The notes: generated from the sequence alone by a model not told the origin. Shown: positions 24,776-33,023, numbered from the stretch's first letter. The stretch is DNA of 64,000 nt from Candidatus Ideonella esbjergensis (GCA_016710065.1 JADJLP010000002.1:310001-374000), one strand, 5' to 3'. Program-made: numbers and translations.

Positions 24776-26562
24776 TCCTTCGCGTAGATGTCCACGTCCT
24801 TGGTTTCCTTGACGAACAGCATGCCGACCACGAAGGTCATGGTGGCGATGATGATCGGGTACCACAGGCCGTTGTACATGTTGCCGGTCTGCGCCACGAT
24901 GGCCAGCGCGGTGGCAGGCAGCAGGCCGCCGAACCAGCCGTTGCCGATGTGGTACGGCAGGCTCATCGAGGTGTAGCGGATGCGGGTGGGGAACATTTCC
25001 ACCAGCATGGCGGCGATCGGGCCGTAGACCATGGTCACGTAGATCACCAGCAGCGTCAGGATGGCCACGATCTTGACCTTGTCGATCTTCGCCGGGTCAG
25101 CCTTCTCGGGGTAGCCCGCAGCCTTCAGCGCGGCGCCCAGGGCGGCCTTCATGCCGGCGTCCTTGGCCTTGAGCGTGGCGGCCTTGGCGTCCTTGTCAAA
25201 ACCGGCCAGCGCGTCCACGGCCTTCTTGACGTCCTCTTCCTTGGCGTCCGGCTTGGCCTTGATGTCTTCCACCTTCTTGGCGGCAGCAGCCTTGGCGGCA
25301 GCGATGTCTTCTTCGCTCACCTTGGTGCCATCGTAGCTGGTGACCACGGTCTCGCCCACCTTGATGCTGGCGGCGGTGCCGGCGGGGGCCACTTCGTTGT
25401 CATAGCTCACCGAACGGGCCGACAGCGCCTGCTTGGCGATGTCGCACGAGCTGGTGAACTTGACGGTGCCGGTCGGGTTGAACTGGAACGAGCACTCGTT
25501 CGGGTTCGACACCACCACCACCTTGTTCGAGGCCTGGGCCTTGGCCAGATCTGGGTTGGCGGCTTCGGTCAGGGCCTTGAACAGAGGGAAGTAGGTGAGC
25601 GCCGCGATCAGGCAGCCGGCCATGATGATGGGCTTGCGGCCGATCTTGTCGGACAGGGCGCCGAACACGATGAAGAACGGCGTGCCGATCACCAGCGAGG
25701 CGGCGATCAGCAGGTTGGCCGTGGTGCCGTCCACCTTCAGCGCGCCCGTGAGGAAGAACAGCGCGTAGAACTGGCCCGTGTACCAGACCACGGCCTGGCC
25801 GGCGGTCAGGCCGATCAGCGCCAGGATCACGATCTTCAGGTTCTTCCACTGGCCGAAGGATTCGGTCAGCGGTGCCTTGGAGGTCTTGCCCTCTTCCTTC
25901 ATCTTCTTGAAGGCGGGCGATTCGTTCATGCTCAGGCGAATCCACACGCTGATGGCCAGCAGGAAGATCGAGACCAGGAACGGAATGCGCCAGCCCCAGT
26001 CGGCAAATTCCTTCTCGCCGATCGAGGTGCGCACACCCAGAATCACCACCAGCGACAGGAACAGGCCCACCGTGGCGGTGGTCTGGATCCACGAGGTGTA
26101 GGAGCCACGCCGGCCCGCAGGCGCGTGCTCGGCCACGTAGGTGGCCGCGCCACCGTACTCGCCGCCCAGCGCCAGGCCTTGCAGCATGCGCAGGCCGATC
26201 AGGATGACCGGGGCGGCAATGCCGATGGAGGCGTAGTTGGGCAGCACGCCGACGATGAAGGTCGACAGGCCCATGATCAGGATGGTGACCAGGAAGGTGT
26301 ACTTGCGGCCAATCATGTCGCCCAGGCGGCCAAACACCAGTGCGCCGAAGGGCCGCACGATGAAGCCAGCGGCAAAAGCCAGCAGCGAGAAGATCGTGCG
26401 CGAGGCCGGGTCGAGCGCTGAGAAAAACTGGTTACCGATGATCACGGCCAAGGTGCCGTAAAGGTAAAAGTCGTACCACTCGAACACCGTGCCCAGCGAA
26501 GAGGCAAAGATCACCTTCTTCTCTTCGCTGGTCATCGGCGCATTTGCTGCCGCAGTTGCCAT
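24772..26562 (-). CDS. MHS-family MFS transporter with large periplasmic insertion
   Basis: 596 residues, against about 430-450 for ordinary metabolite:H+ symporters. The fold is recognisable: SSLGTVFEWYDFYLYG in helix 1, GRLGDMIGRKYTF after helix 2, RMLQGLALGGEYGGA in helix 4-5 and ALSDKIGRKP after helix 8. Residues about 331-495, between helices 9 and 10 and therefore facing the periplasm, are an extra Ala/Lys/Glu-rich segment with coiled-coil character and two Cys (357 and 373) that could form a disulfide. Such proteins import organic acids or osmolytes with protons. The substrate is unknown. Possible operator at 26700-26716. Confidence 0.85.
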   Translation of the reverse strand: MATAAANAPMTSEEKKVIFASSLGTVFEWYDFYLYGTLAVIIGNQFFSALDPASRTIFSLLAFAAGFIVRPFGALVFGRLGDMIGRKYTFLVTILIMGLSTFIVGVLPNYASIGIAAPVILIGLRMLQGLALGGEYGGAATYVAEHAPAGRRGSYTSWIQTTATVGLFLSLVVILGVRTSIGEKEFADWGWRIPFLVSIFLLAISVWIRLSMNESPAFKKMKEEGKTSKAPLTESFGQWKNLKIVILALIGLTAGQAVVWYTGQFYALFFLTGALKVDGTTANLLIAASLVIGTPFFIVFGALSDKIGRKPIIMAGCLIAALTYFPLFKALTEAANPDLAKAQASNKVVVVSNPNECSFQFNPTGTVKFTSSCDIAKQALSARSVSYDNEVAPAGTAASIKVGETVVTSYDGTKVSEEDIAAAKAAAAKKVEDIKAKPDAKEEDVKKAVDALAGFDKDAKAATLKAKDAGMKAALGAALKAAGYPEKADPAKIDKVKIVAILTLLVIYVTMVYGPIAAMLVEMFPTRIRYTSMSLPYHIGNGWFGGLLPATALAIVAQTGNMYNGLWYPIIIATMTFVVGMLFVKETKDVDIYAKD

Positions 26563-26699
26563 GTGTGTGTCTCCTGTTGTCTGTCCGTCGCCACCCCAAC
26601 TTCGGCGCAGCGTGGGCGCACTGTGGTGAGCCGGCCTGACCGTGGTCTGACGGCAAACTGAACGAAAACTGACGAATTGGGTGGCAACCCTGGGTTTTT

Positions 26700-26716
26700 A
26701 TTCCGCATTGCGGAAT
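26700..26716. promoter_or_regulatory. Palindromic operator candidate upstream of the MHS transporter
   Basis: ATTCCGCATTGCGGAAT is an inverted repeat perfect except for its central base. It lies 138 bp upstream of the transporter start. TTCCGCA/TGCGGAA half-sites are typical of IclR-family regulators controlling organic-acid uptake; no IclR gene is in the window, so the regulator is inferred. Confidence 0.55.
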
Positions 26717-26770
26717 TTCGGCTTCACACCGGGAAAACACCTGACAGAAGCTGATCGCCCTAAGGTGTCC

Positions 26771-27358
26771 TTAACCTGCCTTGGCCAGCAGGTCTTGGCG
26801 CAGCATGGGCAGCGCGTCCAGGCCCCAATAGAGCCGGCCGCCGGCCTCGAAACTGGGCACGCCAAACAGGCCTTGGGCAATGGCAGCGTCGGTCAGGGCC
26901 CTGAGCTCGGCCTTGACGTCGTCGGCCTTCGGATCGCGCACCGGCTGCAGTTCGGCCGTGAGGGCGGCCAGGCGGTCGGGCTCGTTGGGGTCAGCGCCCT
27001 GGCCGCGCCAGGCGTGGCGCATCACGGCTTCCACCACCCGGCGGTTGGGCATGCGGCCAGCCGCATCGCAGGCCAGGGTCAGGCGCAGCAGTGGCAGGGG
27101 GTTGAAGGGGTGTGGCGTGGGCAACTGCAGCGGCACGCCGGCCTGGCGGGCCAGCCAATCGATCTGGCGGTAGGTCCACTCGCGCTTGGCGGGGATTTCC
27201 ACCGGCCCCTTGTGGCCCCAGGCCTTGAGCAGCCCCGCGAACAGCACCGGCCGGTACACCACATGGTGGCTGATGCCGGCCAGCGCCTCGGGCAGTTGCT
27301 CGAAGGCCAGGTAGGCATAGGGCGAGACCACGTCGAAGTGAAAGATGACGCATTGCAT
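26771..27358 (-). CDS. 2-hydroxychromene-2-carboxylate isomerase, DsbA/kappa-GST fold
   Basis: 195 residues. The start FDVVSPYAYLAFEQLP carries the conserved Ser of the HCCA isomerase group, which uses glutathione and a thioredoxin fold without a CxxC pair. GLLKAWGHKGP, PNRRVVEAVMRHAWRGQG and GVPSFEAGGRLYWGLDALPML are further family blocks. Enzymes of this family isomerise chromene intermediates in naphthalene-type degradation, but many relatives occur without such pathways, as here. ATG 27358 is preferred over an upstream frame start. It may share a transcript with the DUF1289 and YbaK genes upstream. Confidence 0.85.
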   Translation of the reverse strand: MQCVIFHFDVVSPYAYLAFEQLPEALAGISHHVVYRPVLFAGLLKAWGHKGPVEIPAKREWTYRQIDWLARQAGVPLQLPTPHPFNPLPLLRLTLACDAAGRMPNRRVVEAVMRHAWRGQGADPNEPDRLAALTAELQPVRDPKADDVKAELRALTDAAIAQGLFGVPSFEAGGRLYWGLDALPMLRQDLLAKAG

Positions 27359-27389
27359 GGGCGGCCTCGGGTGGCGGTGAGTGAAGGGG

Positions 27390-27599
27390 TCAGTTCTTGC
27401 GCGCAGCCTGCGCATGCCGTTCGGGCAGCACGCGCCAGACCTCGCGGCGCTGCGCGTCGCTCATGCCCGACCAGGCGGCAATCTCGTCCAGGCTGCGGCG
27501 GCAGCCTTCGCACCAGCCGTTGGCGGTGTTGATGCGGCACACACCGTTGCAGGGCGAGGGCACCTGGCCGGGGCCTGTGGGCTGTGAGGCGGCACTCAT
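27390..27599 (-). CDS. DUF1289 domain protein
   Basis: 69-residue protein with the family pattern SPCNGVCRINTANGWCEGC: four Cys spaced C-x3-C-x8-C-x2-C, likely binding a metal or iron-sulfur centre. The rest, RSLDEIAAWSGMSDAQRREVW, is the conserved helical part. Function is not established. Its ATG overlaps the ybaK stop by four bases, so it is translationally coupled to it. Confidence 0.9.
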   Translation of the reverse strand: MSAASQPTGPGQVPSPCNGVCRINTANGWCEGCRRSLDEIAAWSGMSDAQRREVWRVLPERHAQAARKN

Positions 27600-28123
27600 G
27601 CCGGGTGCTGCACCACGTCCACCACCGGCGCACCGGTGAGCCGCGCCAGATCGGCCGGGCTGAGGCGGAACACGCCATTGGGGTGGCCGGCGGCGGCCCA
27701 GATCACGTCAAAGCGCTGCAAATCCTGGTCGATCAAGGTGACCGGCTGGCTGGCATGGCCCACGGGCGAAACACCGCCGATCGAGAAACCCGTCTGGCGC
27801 TTGACGAACTCGGCGTCGGCCCGGCCGATAGGCCCCACCTGGGCCGCCACCTTCTTCTCGTCCACGCGGCGGTCACCCGAGGTCACCACCAGCACCGCAG
27901 CATCATCGGAGCGGCGTCGAAAGACCACGCTCTTGGCGATCTGGCCCACCTGCACGCCCAGCGCGTCGGCGGCCTCTTGCGCGGTGCGCGCAGGCACGCT
28001 CAGCCACTGCGGCGCGTGCGCGTGGCCCAGGCTTTGCAGCAACTCGGTCACCATCGCAAAGGCTTGATGGGGAGCATCTGGCGGGGTGGGGTGGTTGGCA
28101 GCTTGGGGCAAGGCTTCGGTCAT
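27596..28123 (-). CDS. YbaK/EbsC family aminoacyl-tRNA deacylase
   Basis: 175 residues. Proteins of this family hydrolyse mischarged tRNAs in trans, mainly Cys- or Ala-tRNAPro. The blocks IAKSVVFRRRSDDAAVLVVTSGD and SIGGVSPVGHASQPVTLIDQDL, containing the conserved Lys and the GGVSP(F/V)G motif, are clear. ATG 28123 was selected as the first start giving family-like sequence. It heads a probable ybaK-DUF1289-isomerase transcript. Confidence 0.88.
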   Translation of the reverse strand: MTEALPQAANHPTPPDAPHQAFAMVTELLQSLGHAHAPQWLSVPARTAQEAADALGVQVGQIAKSVVFRRRSDDAAVLVVTSGDRRVDEKKVAAQVGPIGRADAEFVKRQTGFSIGGVSPVGHASQPVTLIDQDLQRFDVIWAAAGHPNGVFRLSPADLARLTGAPVVDVVQHPA

Positions 28124-28209
28124 GGTGGCGGCTGAACGGGAGGACGAGGCGAATTGTCGCCGCGCACTCGCGCTTGCCAGAAGTTGCCTGCACGCGCACA
28201 CTCGACGGC

Positions 28210-28248
28210 ACCGCTGCCTGGCTCGCTGCCCGGCAGCGGTTTTGTTTT
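28210..28248 (+). terminator. Intrinsic terminator upstream of a methyltransferase gene
   Basis: ACCGCTGCC (28210-28218) pairs with GGCAGCGGT (28232-28240) and is followed by TTTGTTTT. It points along the plus strand but no plus-strand gene precedes it; the methyltransferase starts 52 nt later. It may end a short leader RNA or a small RNA transcribed from 28124-28210. Confidence 0.65.
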
Positions 28249-28300
28249 CACGACCCGCTGCAGTCCATGAGCGAGCCTTCTCTGCAAGGGAACCCCGCCC

Positions 28301-28972
28301 ATGCCAGGTTATCTGGTGAAGCACGAACAGATCAGTGTGGCCGGTGTGGCCGACCTGACCATACGCTCGCTGCTCGACAAGCAGCAGTTTGCCGACCCCC
28401 AAGGCCTGGCGGCGGCGGCGGGCATTTCGTCCGCGCACTGGCCGCTGTTCGGGTTGCTGTGGCCCTCGGGCATGCACTTGGCCGTGGCCATTGCCCGGCG
28501 CCCGGTGCGCCAGCAAGAACGCGTTCTTGAGGTCGGCTGCGGCCTGGCCCTGGCCAGCCTGGTGGGCCACCGTCGCGGCGCGCAGATGACGGCCAGCGAC
28601 GTCCACCCGCTGGCCCAGGCCTTCCTGGTTGAGAACCTGCTTTTGAACGGCCTGCCACCCATGCCCTTTCTGAGCGGTGGCTGGGCCGACGCCAGGGACG
28701 CGCACTTGCCGCCTGCTCGCCCCTTCGAGCTCATCATGGGCTCGGACGTGCTGTACGAGCGGGACGAGGCCGGCGTGCTGCCGCATTTCATCGCCCGCCA
28801 TGCCAGCGCCGCAGGCGAGGTGCTGATCATTGACCCCAGCCGTGGCAACCGCAGCCCTTTTCACCGCCGCATGGCCGGGCTGGGCTATGCGCTGACCGAA
28901 ACGATGATCAAGGACCCGCTGGGCCCCGGCGGCCCCTACAGTGGGCGCATGCTGCACTACCGCCGCCACTGA
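28301..28972 (+). CDS. Class I SAM methyltransferase, lysine-methyltransferase-like
   Basis: 223 residues. SAM motif I is VLEVGCGLALASLVG near residues 75-89, the acidic loop TASDVHPLAQ follows, and motif IV ELIMGSDVLYERD is typical of the METTL21/Methyltransf_16 group that methylates protein Lys or histidine. The N-terminal part (HWPLFGLLWPSGMHLAVAIA) holds the family's Trp-Pro-Ser-Gly block. The protein substrate is unknown. A possible attenuator lies in the leader (28210-28248). Confidence 0.85.
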   Translation: MPGYLVKHEQISVAGVADLTIRSLLDKQQFADPQGLAAAAGISSAHWPLFGLLWPSGMHLAVAIARRPVRQQERVLEVGCGLALASLVGHRRGAQMTASDVHPLAQAFLVENLLLNGLPPMPFLSGGWADARDAHLPPARPFELIMGSDVLYERDEAGVLPHFIARHASAAGEVLIIDPSRGNRSPFHRRMAGLGYALTETMIKDPLGPGGPYSGRMLHYRRH

Positions 28973-29033
28973 TGCGGCGGCATTGATCGTGCTTACACCC
29001 ACCGCATCCACGCTTCTGCAACGCCTTGCCTCC

Positions 29034-29903
29034 ATGGTCCGCATCCAGTTCAGCATCCAACTCGCCTACGACGTGGCCCCGCCCGGGGCCGATTTCATCT
29101 TCAACCTGCACTGCGCCCACACCCGGCACCAGACCCTGCTCACCGAGCAGTTGCAGCTCAACCAAGCGGTGGCCAGCACCTTGTTCGTCGACCCGGCCAC
29201 CGCCAACCGCTACCTGCGGCTTTCAGCGCTGGCTGGCCCGCTGACGCTGAACTACAGCGCCAGCGTAGATCTGCACCACCACAGTGCGCCGGCCGAGCAG
29301 GTGCCCGAAATCCCTGTGGCGCAGTTGCCGCCCCAGGTGCTGGGCTACATCTACCCCAGCCGCTATTGCCAGTCGGACCGGCTGGGCACGCTGGCCATGG
29401 CCGAGTTCGGCGCGCTGCGCCAGGGCTACGGCCGCGTGTTGGCCATCCAGGATTGGGTGCGCCGTCAGGTGACTTTCAAGTCCAACACATCCACCTCGGC
29501 CACCTCGGCCGTGGACACGCTGGTGGACCGGCGCGGCGTGTGCCGGGACTTTGCCCATTTGATGATTGCGCTGTGCCGGGCCTTGAACATCCCGGCCCGT
29601 TTCACCACCGGCCTCGACTACGGTGCCGACCCCATCCTGGGCCCGCCAGACTTTCATGCCTATGTCGAGGTCTACCTGGGCCACCGCTGGTACCTGTTCG
29701 ACCCCTCGGGCACGGCCATCCCCATGGGTTTCGTGCGCATGGGCACCGGTCGCGACGCCGCCGACGTGTCCTTCGCCACCATCTTCGGCGGTGTGCAGTC
29801 GTTGCCGCCCCTGATCCAGGTGAACGCGGTGGACGACGGCTCGGGCCAGTTCATGCTGCCGCAGCACACGGCGCTGGCGCTGTCCACTGACCCGGGGCCC
29901 TGA
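29034..29903 (+). CDS. Transglutaminase-like cysteine protease family protein
   Basis: 289 residues; an N-terminal beta domain (transglut_N type) to about residue 130 and a transglutaminase core with the catalytic triad Cys in DRRGVCRDFAHL, His in GPPDFHAYVEVYLG and Asp in WYLFDPSG. No signal peptide is seen. Related bacterial proteins are thought to be peptidases and often occur with alpha-E/circularly permuted ATP-grasp proteins, which are absent here. ATG 29034 starts the family-like sequence MVRIQFSIQLAYDV. Confidence 0.85.
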   Translation: MVRIQFSIQLAYDVAPPGADFIFNLHCAHTRHQTLLTEQLQLNQAVASTLFVDPATANRYLRLSALAGPLTLNYSASVDLHHHSAPAEQVPEIPVAQLPPQVLGYIYPSRYCQSDRLGTLAMAEFGALRQGYGRVLAIQDWVRRQVTFKSNTSTSATSAVDTLVDRRGVCRDFAHLMIALCRALNIPARFTTGLDYGADPILGPPDFHAYVEVYLGHRWYLFDPSGTAIPMGFVRMGTGRDAADVSFATIFGGVQSLPPLIQVNAVDDGSGQFMLPQHTALALSTDPGP

Positions 29904-29950
29904 GCGGCTGGTTGCGGCGGCATAGCAGCCGGCCATGGTGACCGCATTGC

Positions 29951-30087
29951 CGTCATTCCCGCCTCAGCCGTCATTCCCGCGAAGGCGGGAATCCAGGTTT
30001 TTCGACCTGTCGTGCGGCCCCGGCTGGCCGCCTGGCGCGGGTGCAGCGGAAACCAAAGACATGGATTCCCGTTTTCACGGGAATGAC
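29951..30087. repeat. REP-type cluster, family A, with inverted pair
   Basis: A partial copy (29951-29967), a full copy (29970-29996, core ATTCCCGCGAAGGCGGGAAT) and an inverted copy at 30062-30087 that has drifted but kept pairing (ATTCCCGTTTTCACGGGAAT). The inner flank CAAAGACATGG next to the inverted copy is also found at the 8511 arm, so the two sites share more than the core. It lies between the convergent transglutaminase and PhzF genes. Confidence 0.85.
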
Positions 30088-30160
30088 GAATCCATCCTTT
30101 GCGACCGGCAGCCTTGCGCCGTCGGCGGCCATGCAGACCATTTGTGGCAGCAATGCCTCA

Positions 30161-31000
30161 TCAGAGCGTCACCGTGCCGCTCACACAAGCCGCCACGTCG
30201 CCACCGATCCAGATGGTGTCGTCCTCGCGCTCCACATGCACCCGTCCATAGCGGCGCAGTGCGGCGCCTTGCGAGGCCACGTAATGGTCGGCGCTCTGGC
30301 CGCTGGCGATCAGCCACTGCGCCAGGCTGGCGTTGAGGCTGCCGGTGACCGGGTCTTCGTAGCCAAAGCCCTCGCCAATCAACGCACGCACCTCGAACTG
30401 CGCTTCATAGCCGGCGGCGTGCGCACCCACCACGCCCAGCTTCAGGCCCTTGAGGGTGGTGTAGTCGGGCTGCAGGGCCAGCACGGCTTCGGCGCTGGCC
30501 AGCCGGATGGCGCACCAGCCTGGGCCGTTGTCCACCCACTGGTGGGTCTGGATGGCCTCAGGCGTGATGTGCAGCGCGCGGCAGATCTGCGCGATCACCG
30601 CAGGCTCCAACGGGCCGGTGCGCGTGCAGGGCGGTGCGGCAAAAGCCAGGCGCTGGCCACTCTGCCGCACGCGGATCAGGCCGGCGGCGCATTGCTGCAC
30701 CACCACGCCGGGCTTCTTCGCCAGGCCACCGGCGGCCAGCCAGGCGCGGCAGCTGCCCAGCGTGGGGTGGCCGGCAAAGGGCAGCTCGCGCTGGGGCGTG
30801 AAGATGCGCACCTGGTAGTCGGCGCCAGAGTCGGTGGGGTTGAGCAAAAAGGTGGTTTCGCTCAGGTTGGTCCAGCGCGCGAAGGCGGCCATTTCGGCGT
30901 CGCTGAGGCCGTCGGCGTCGTGCACCACGGCCAGCGGGTTGCCCAGCAGCGGCGTGGCGGTGAAGACGTCGAGCTGGGTGAAGCGGCGGATCATGCTCAT
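30161..31000 (-). CDS. PhzF family epimerase/isomerase
   Basis: 279 residues with the two-lobed diaminopimelate-epimerase-like fold. N-terminal blocks RRFTQLDVFTATPLLGNPLAVV, the conserved Glu in LSETTFLLNP, and PFAGHPTLGSC are clear; the second lobe has DPVTGSLNASLAQWL. PhzF in phenazine synthesis isomerises a dihydro-hydroxyanthranilate, but most relatives are of unknown substrate. ATG 31000 is supported by AAGGAG ten bases upstream. The gene follows the aminotransferase operon on the same strand with a family B repeat in between. Confidence 0.88.
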   Translation of the reverse strand: MSMIRRFTQLDVFTATPLLGNPLAVVHDADGLSDAEMAAFARWTNLSETTFLLNPTDSGADYQVRIFTPQRELPFAGHPTLGSCRAWLAAGGLAKKPGVVVQQCAAGLIRVRQSGQRLAFAAPPCTRTGPLEPAVIAQICRALHITPEAIQTHQWVDNGPGWCAIRLASAEAVLALQPDYTTLKGLKLGVVGAHAAGYEAQFEVRALIGEGFGYEDPVTGSLNASLAQWLIASGQSADHYVASQGAALRRYGRVHVEREDDTIWIGGDVAACVSGTVTL

Positions 31001-31018
31001 GGGATGTGGACTCCTTCT

Positions 31019-31100
31019 CAGGCCAGCGCCGGGCCGCTTCCAAGCGGCCTGAGCGCCCTCTCGGAGGGCGGTTGCGGTACCCCGCAACCGGGTGCCCCGG
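31019..31100 (-). repeat. Dispersed structured repeat, family B, copy 3
   Basis: Read on the minus strand this 82-nt stretch repeats the order seen after metW and after the binding-protein gene: a TGCGG-GGTA-CCGCA hairpin, CCCTCCGAGAGGG, and AGGCCGCTTGGAAGCGGCC. It begins directly after the aminotransferase stop and ends just before the PhzF ribosome-binding site. Confidence 0.8.
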
Positions 31101-31101
31101 T

Positions 31102-32322
31102 TCAGGGGGTGGCTTCAACCAGGTCTTCGTTCAGGTGCTTGCGCAGCACCGCGCCCAGCGCCGCCACGGCAGTGCGGATCTCGGCGGGCGAGAGCGTGAC
31201 GAACGAGAGCCGCACGCTGCGCACATCGGGCTGGTGGGCGTAGAAGGCCTCGCCCGGCACATAGGCCACGCCGGCTTCCACCGCCTTGGGCAGCAGCGCC
31301 ATGGCGTGGCAGCCGGCCGGCAGACGCACCCAGAAGAACATGCCGCCCTGCGGTTGCTGCCATTCGCAGCCAGCCGGCAGGTACTCGGTGAGCGCGGCGG
31401 CCATCGCGTCGCGCTGCGCCTTGTAGCGCGTGCGGATGGTGGGCACGTGCTGATCCAGGAAGCCATTCTTGATGACCTCATACACCACGCGCTGGTTGAA
31501 GCCCGGCGTGTGCAAATCGGCCGCCTGCTTGGCCTGCAGGAACTTGGGGCACAGCTCGGGCGGGGCCACCAGGTAGCCCAGGCGCAGGCCCGGCGCCAGC
31601 ACCTTGCTGAACGAGCCCAGGTACACCGTACCCTCGGGCCACAGGCTGGCCATGGAAGGCGGCGGAGCTTCGTCAAACCACAGCTCGCCATAGGGGTTGT
31701 CTTCCACCAGCGGCAGGTGTGTGGCCTGCGCGGCAGCCACCAGGGCCTGGCGGCGCGCGGCGGGGATCACGCGGCCGGTGGGGTTCTGGAAGTTGGGCAG
31801 CACGTAGAAGAAGCGCGTGCCGGGTGCGTCGTGGGCCAGGCGCCGCACGGCATCGTGCAAGGGGCCATCGGCGTCACCGGCCACGTCGGCAAAAAGAGGC
31901 TCGTAAGGGCTGAAGGCTTGCAGCGCGCCCAGGTAGGTGGGGCTTTCCACGGCCACCGGCGCTCCGGCGTCCACCAGCACCTTGCCCACCAGGTCCAGGC
32001 CCTGTTGTGAGCCGGTGGTGATCAGCACCTGGCTGGCCTGCACCTGCTGGCCCTGGGCCTGCAATGCGGCGGCCACCCATTCGCGCAGCGGGCCAAAGCC
32101 TTCGCTGGCGGCGTATTGCAGCGCCTCCTTGGGGGTGTCGCGCAGCACGGTGGCGGTGGCCTCGCGCATGGCTTCGATGGGGAAGCTCTCGGGCGAGGGC
32201 AGGCCGCCGGCCAGCGAGAGCACGCCCGGCTGCTCGGTGACCTTGAGGATCTCGCGGATGATGGACGGGTTCATGCGCGCCGCGCGCTGCGCCAGTTTCC
32301 AGGGAGTCTTGTTCAGGGTCAT
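31102..32322 (-). CDS. PLP-dependent aminotransferase, 2-aminoadipate/LysN-like
   Basis: 406 residues, fold-type I class I/II aminotransferase. It opens with AARMNPSIIREILKVTEQPGVLSLAGGLPSPE, a start typical of the LysN/2-aminoadipate and MocR-aminotransferase-like group; the PLP Lys is in YLGSFSKVLAPGLRLGYLV and the substrate Arg region is near the C terminus. It moves an amino group between an amino acid and 2-oxoglutarate. It is the third gene of an operon with the DMT transporter and the racemase; its ATG overlaps the racemase stop by four bases. Confidence 0.88.
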   Translation of the reverse strand: MTLNKTPWKLAQRAARMNPSIIREILKVTEQPGVLSLAGGLPSPESFPIEAMREATATVLRDTPKEALQYAASEGFGPLREWVAAALQAQGQQVQASQVLITTGSQQGLDLVGKVLVDAGAPVAVESPTYLGALQAFSPYEPLFADVAGDADGPLHDAVRRLAHDAPGTRFFYVLPNFQNPTGRVIPAARRQALVAAAQATHLPLVEDNPYGELWFDEAPPPSMASLWPEGTVYLGSFSKVLAPGLRLGYLVAPPELCPKFLQAKQAADLHTPGFNQRVVYEVIKNGFLDQHVPTIRTRYKAQRDAMAAALTEYLPAGCEWQQPQGGMFFWVRLPAGCHAMALLPKAVEAGVAYVPGEAFYAHQPDVRSVRLSFVTLSPAEIRTAVAALGAVLRKHLNEDLVEATP

Positions 32323-33023
32323 GGGGTCTCCAGCATCCAGTGCACCGCGGCTGCGGCATGCAGGGCGGTGCTGTCAAACAAGGGCACAGGCCATCCGGGG
32401 GCCTGCGGGTTGATCAGCAATGAAATCTCGGTGCAGCCGAGGATGACGCTGTCGCAGCCGGCGGCGGCCAGGCTGGCGATGATGCGCCCAAAGGCGGCGC
32501 GTGACGAGGGTGCCACCACGCCCCGGCACAGCTCGTCAAAGATGATGCGGTGCACTTCGGCGCGGTCGGCTGCGGCGGGGGCGGTGGTGTCTATGCCATG
32601 GTGCAGGCGCAAATGGTCGGCGAGGAACGCGTCTTCCATCGTGAAGCGCGTGCCCAGCAGGCCGGCGCGGCGGTGGCCGGCCACCTTCAGCGCTGCGCCC
32701 GTGGCATCACCGATGTGCAGCAGCGGCAGGCCGTTGCCGCGCGTCACACCCTCGGCCACCTTGTGCATAGTGTTGGTGGCGATCAGCAGGCCCTCGGCGC
32801 CCGCCGCGCGCAGGCCGGCGCCAGCATGGCCCAGCAGCGCGCCGGCTTCGGCCCAGCGGCCATCGCGCTGCAGCGCAGCCACCTCGGCGAAGTCCACGCT
32901 GTGCAGCAGCAGCTTGGCACTGTGCAGGCCGCCCAGGCGCGCGGCCACGCCTTGGTTGATCAGCCGGTAGTACACCAGGGTGGACTCCCAGCTCATGCCA
33001 CCCAGGATGCCCAGGGTCTTCAT
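32319..33023 (-). CDS. Aspartate/glutamate racemase family, YgeA (EcL-DER)-like
   Basis: 234 residues. It starts KTLGILGGMSWESTLVYYR as in YgeA. In place of the usual first catalytic Cys there is Thr83 (IATNTMHKV), while Cys197 (ILGCTEI) is kept. The same Thr83/Cys197 pair, with the same numbering, is the published atypical site of the E. coli L-Asp/Glu-specific racemase, which works mainly from the L side. So this probably makes D-Asp or D-Glu from the L-forms in the cytoplasm. It overlaps both neighbours by ATGA: the DMT transporter before it and the aminotransferase after it. Confidence 0.88.
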   Translation of the reverse strand: MKTLGILGGMSWESTLVYYRLINQGVAARLGGLHSAKLLLHSVDFAEVAALQRDGRWAEAGALLGHAGAGLRAAGAEGLLIATNTMHKVAEGVTRGNGLPLLHIGDATGAALKVAGHRRAGLLGTRFTMEDAFLADHLRLHHGIDTTAPAAADRAEVHRIIFDELCRGVVAPSSRAAFGRIIASLAAAGCDSVILGCTEISLLINPQAPGWPVPLFDSTALHAAAAVHWMLETP

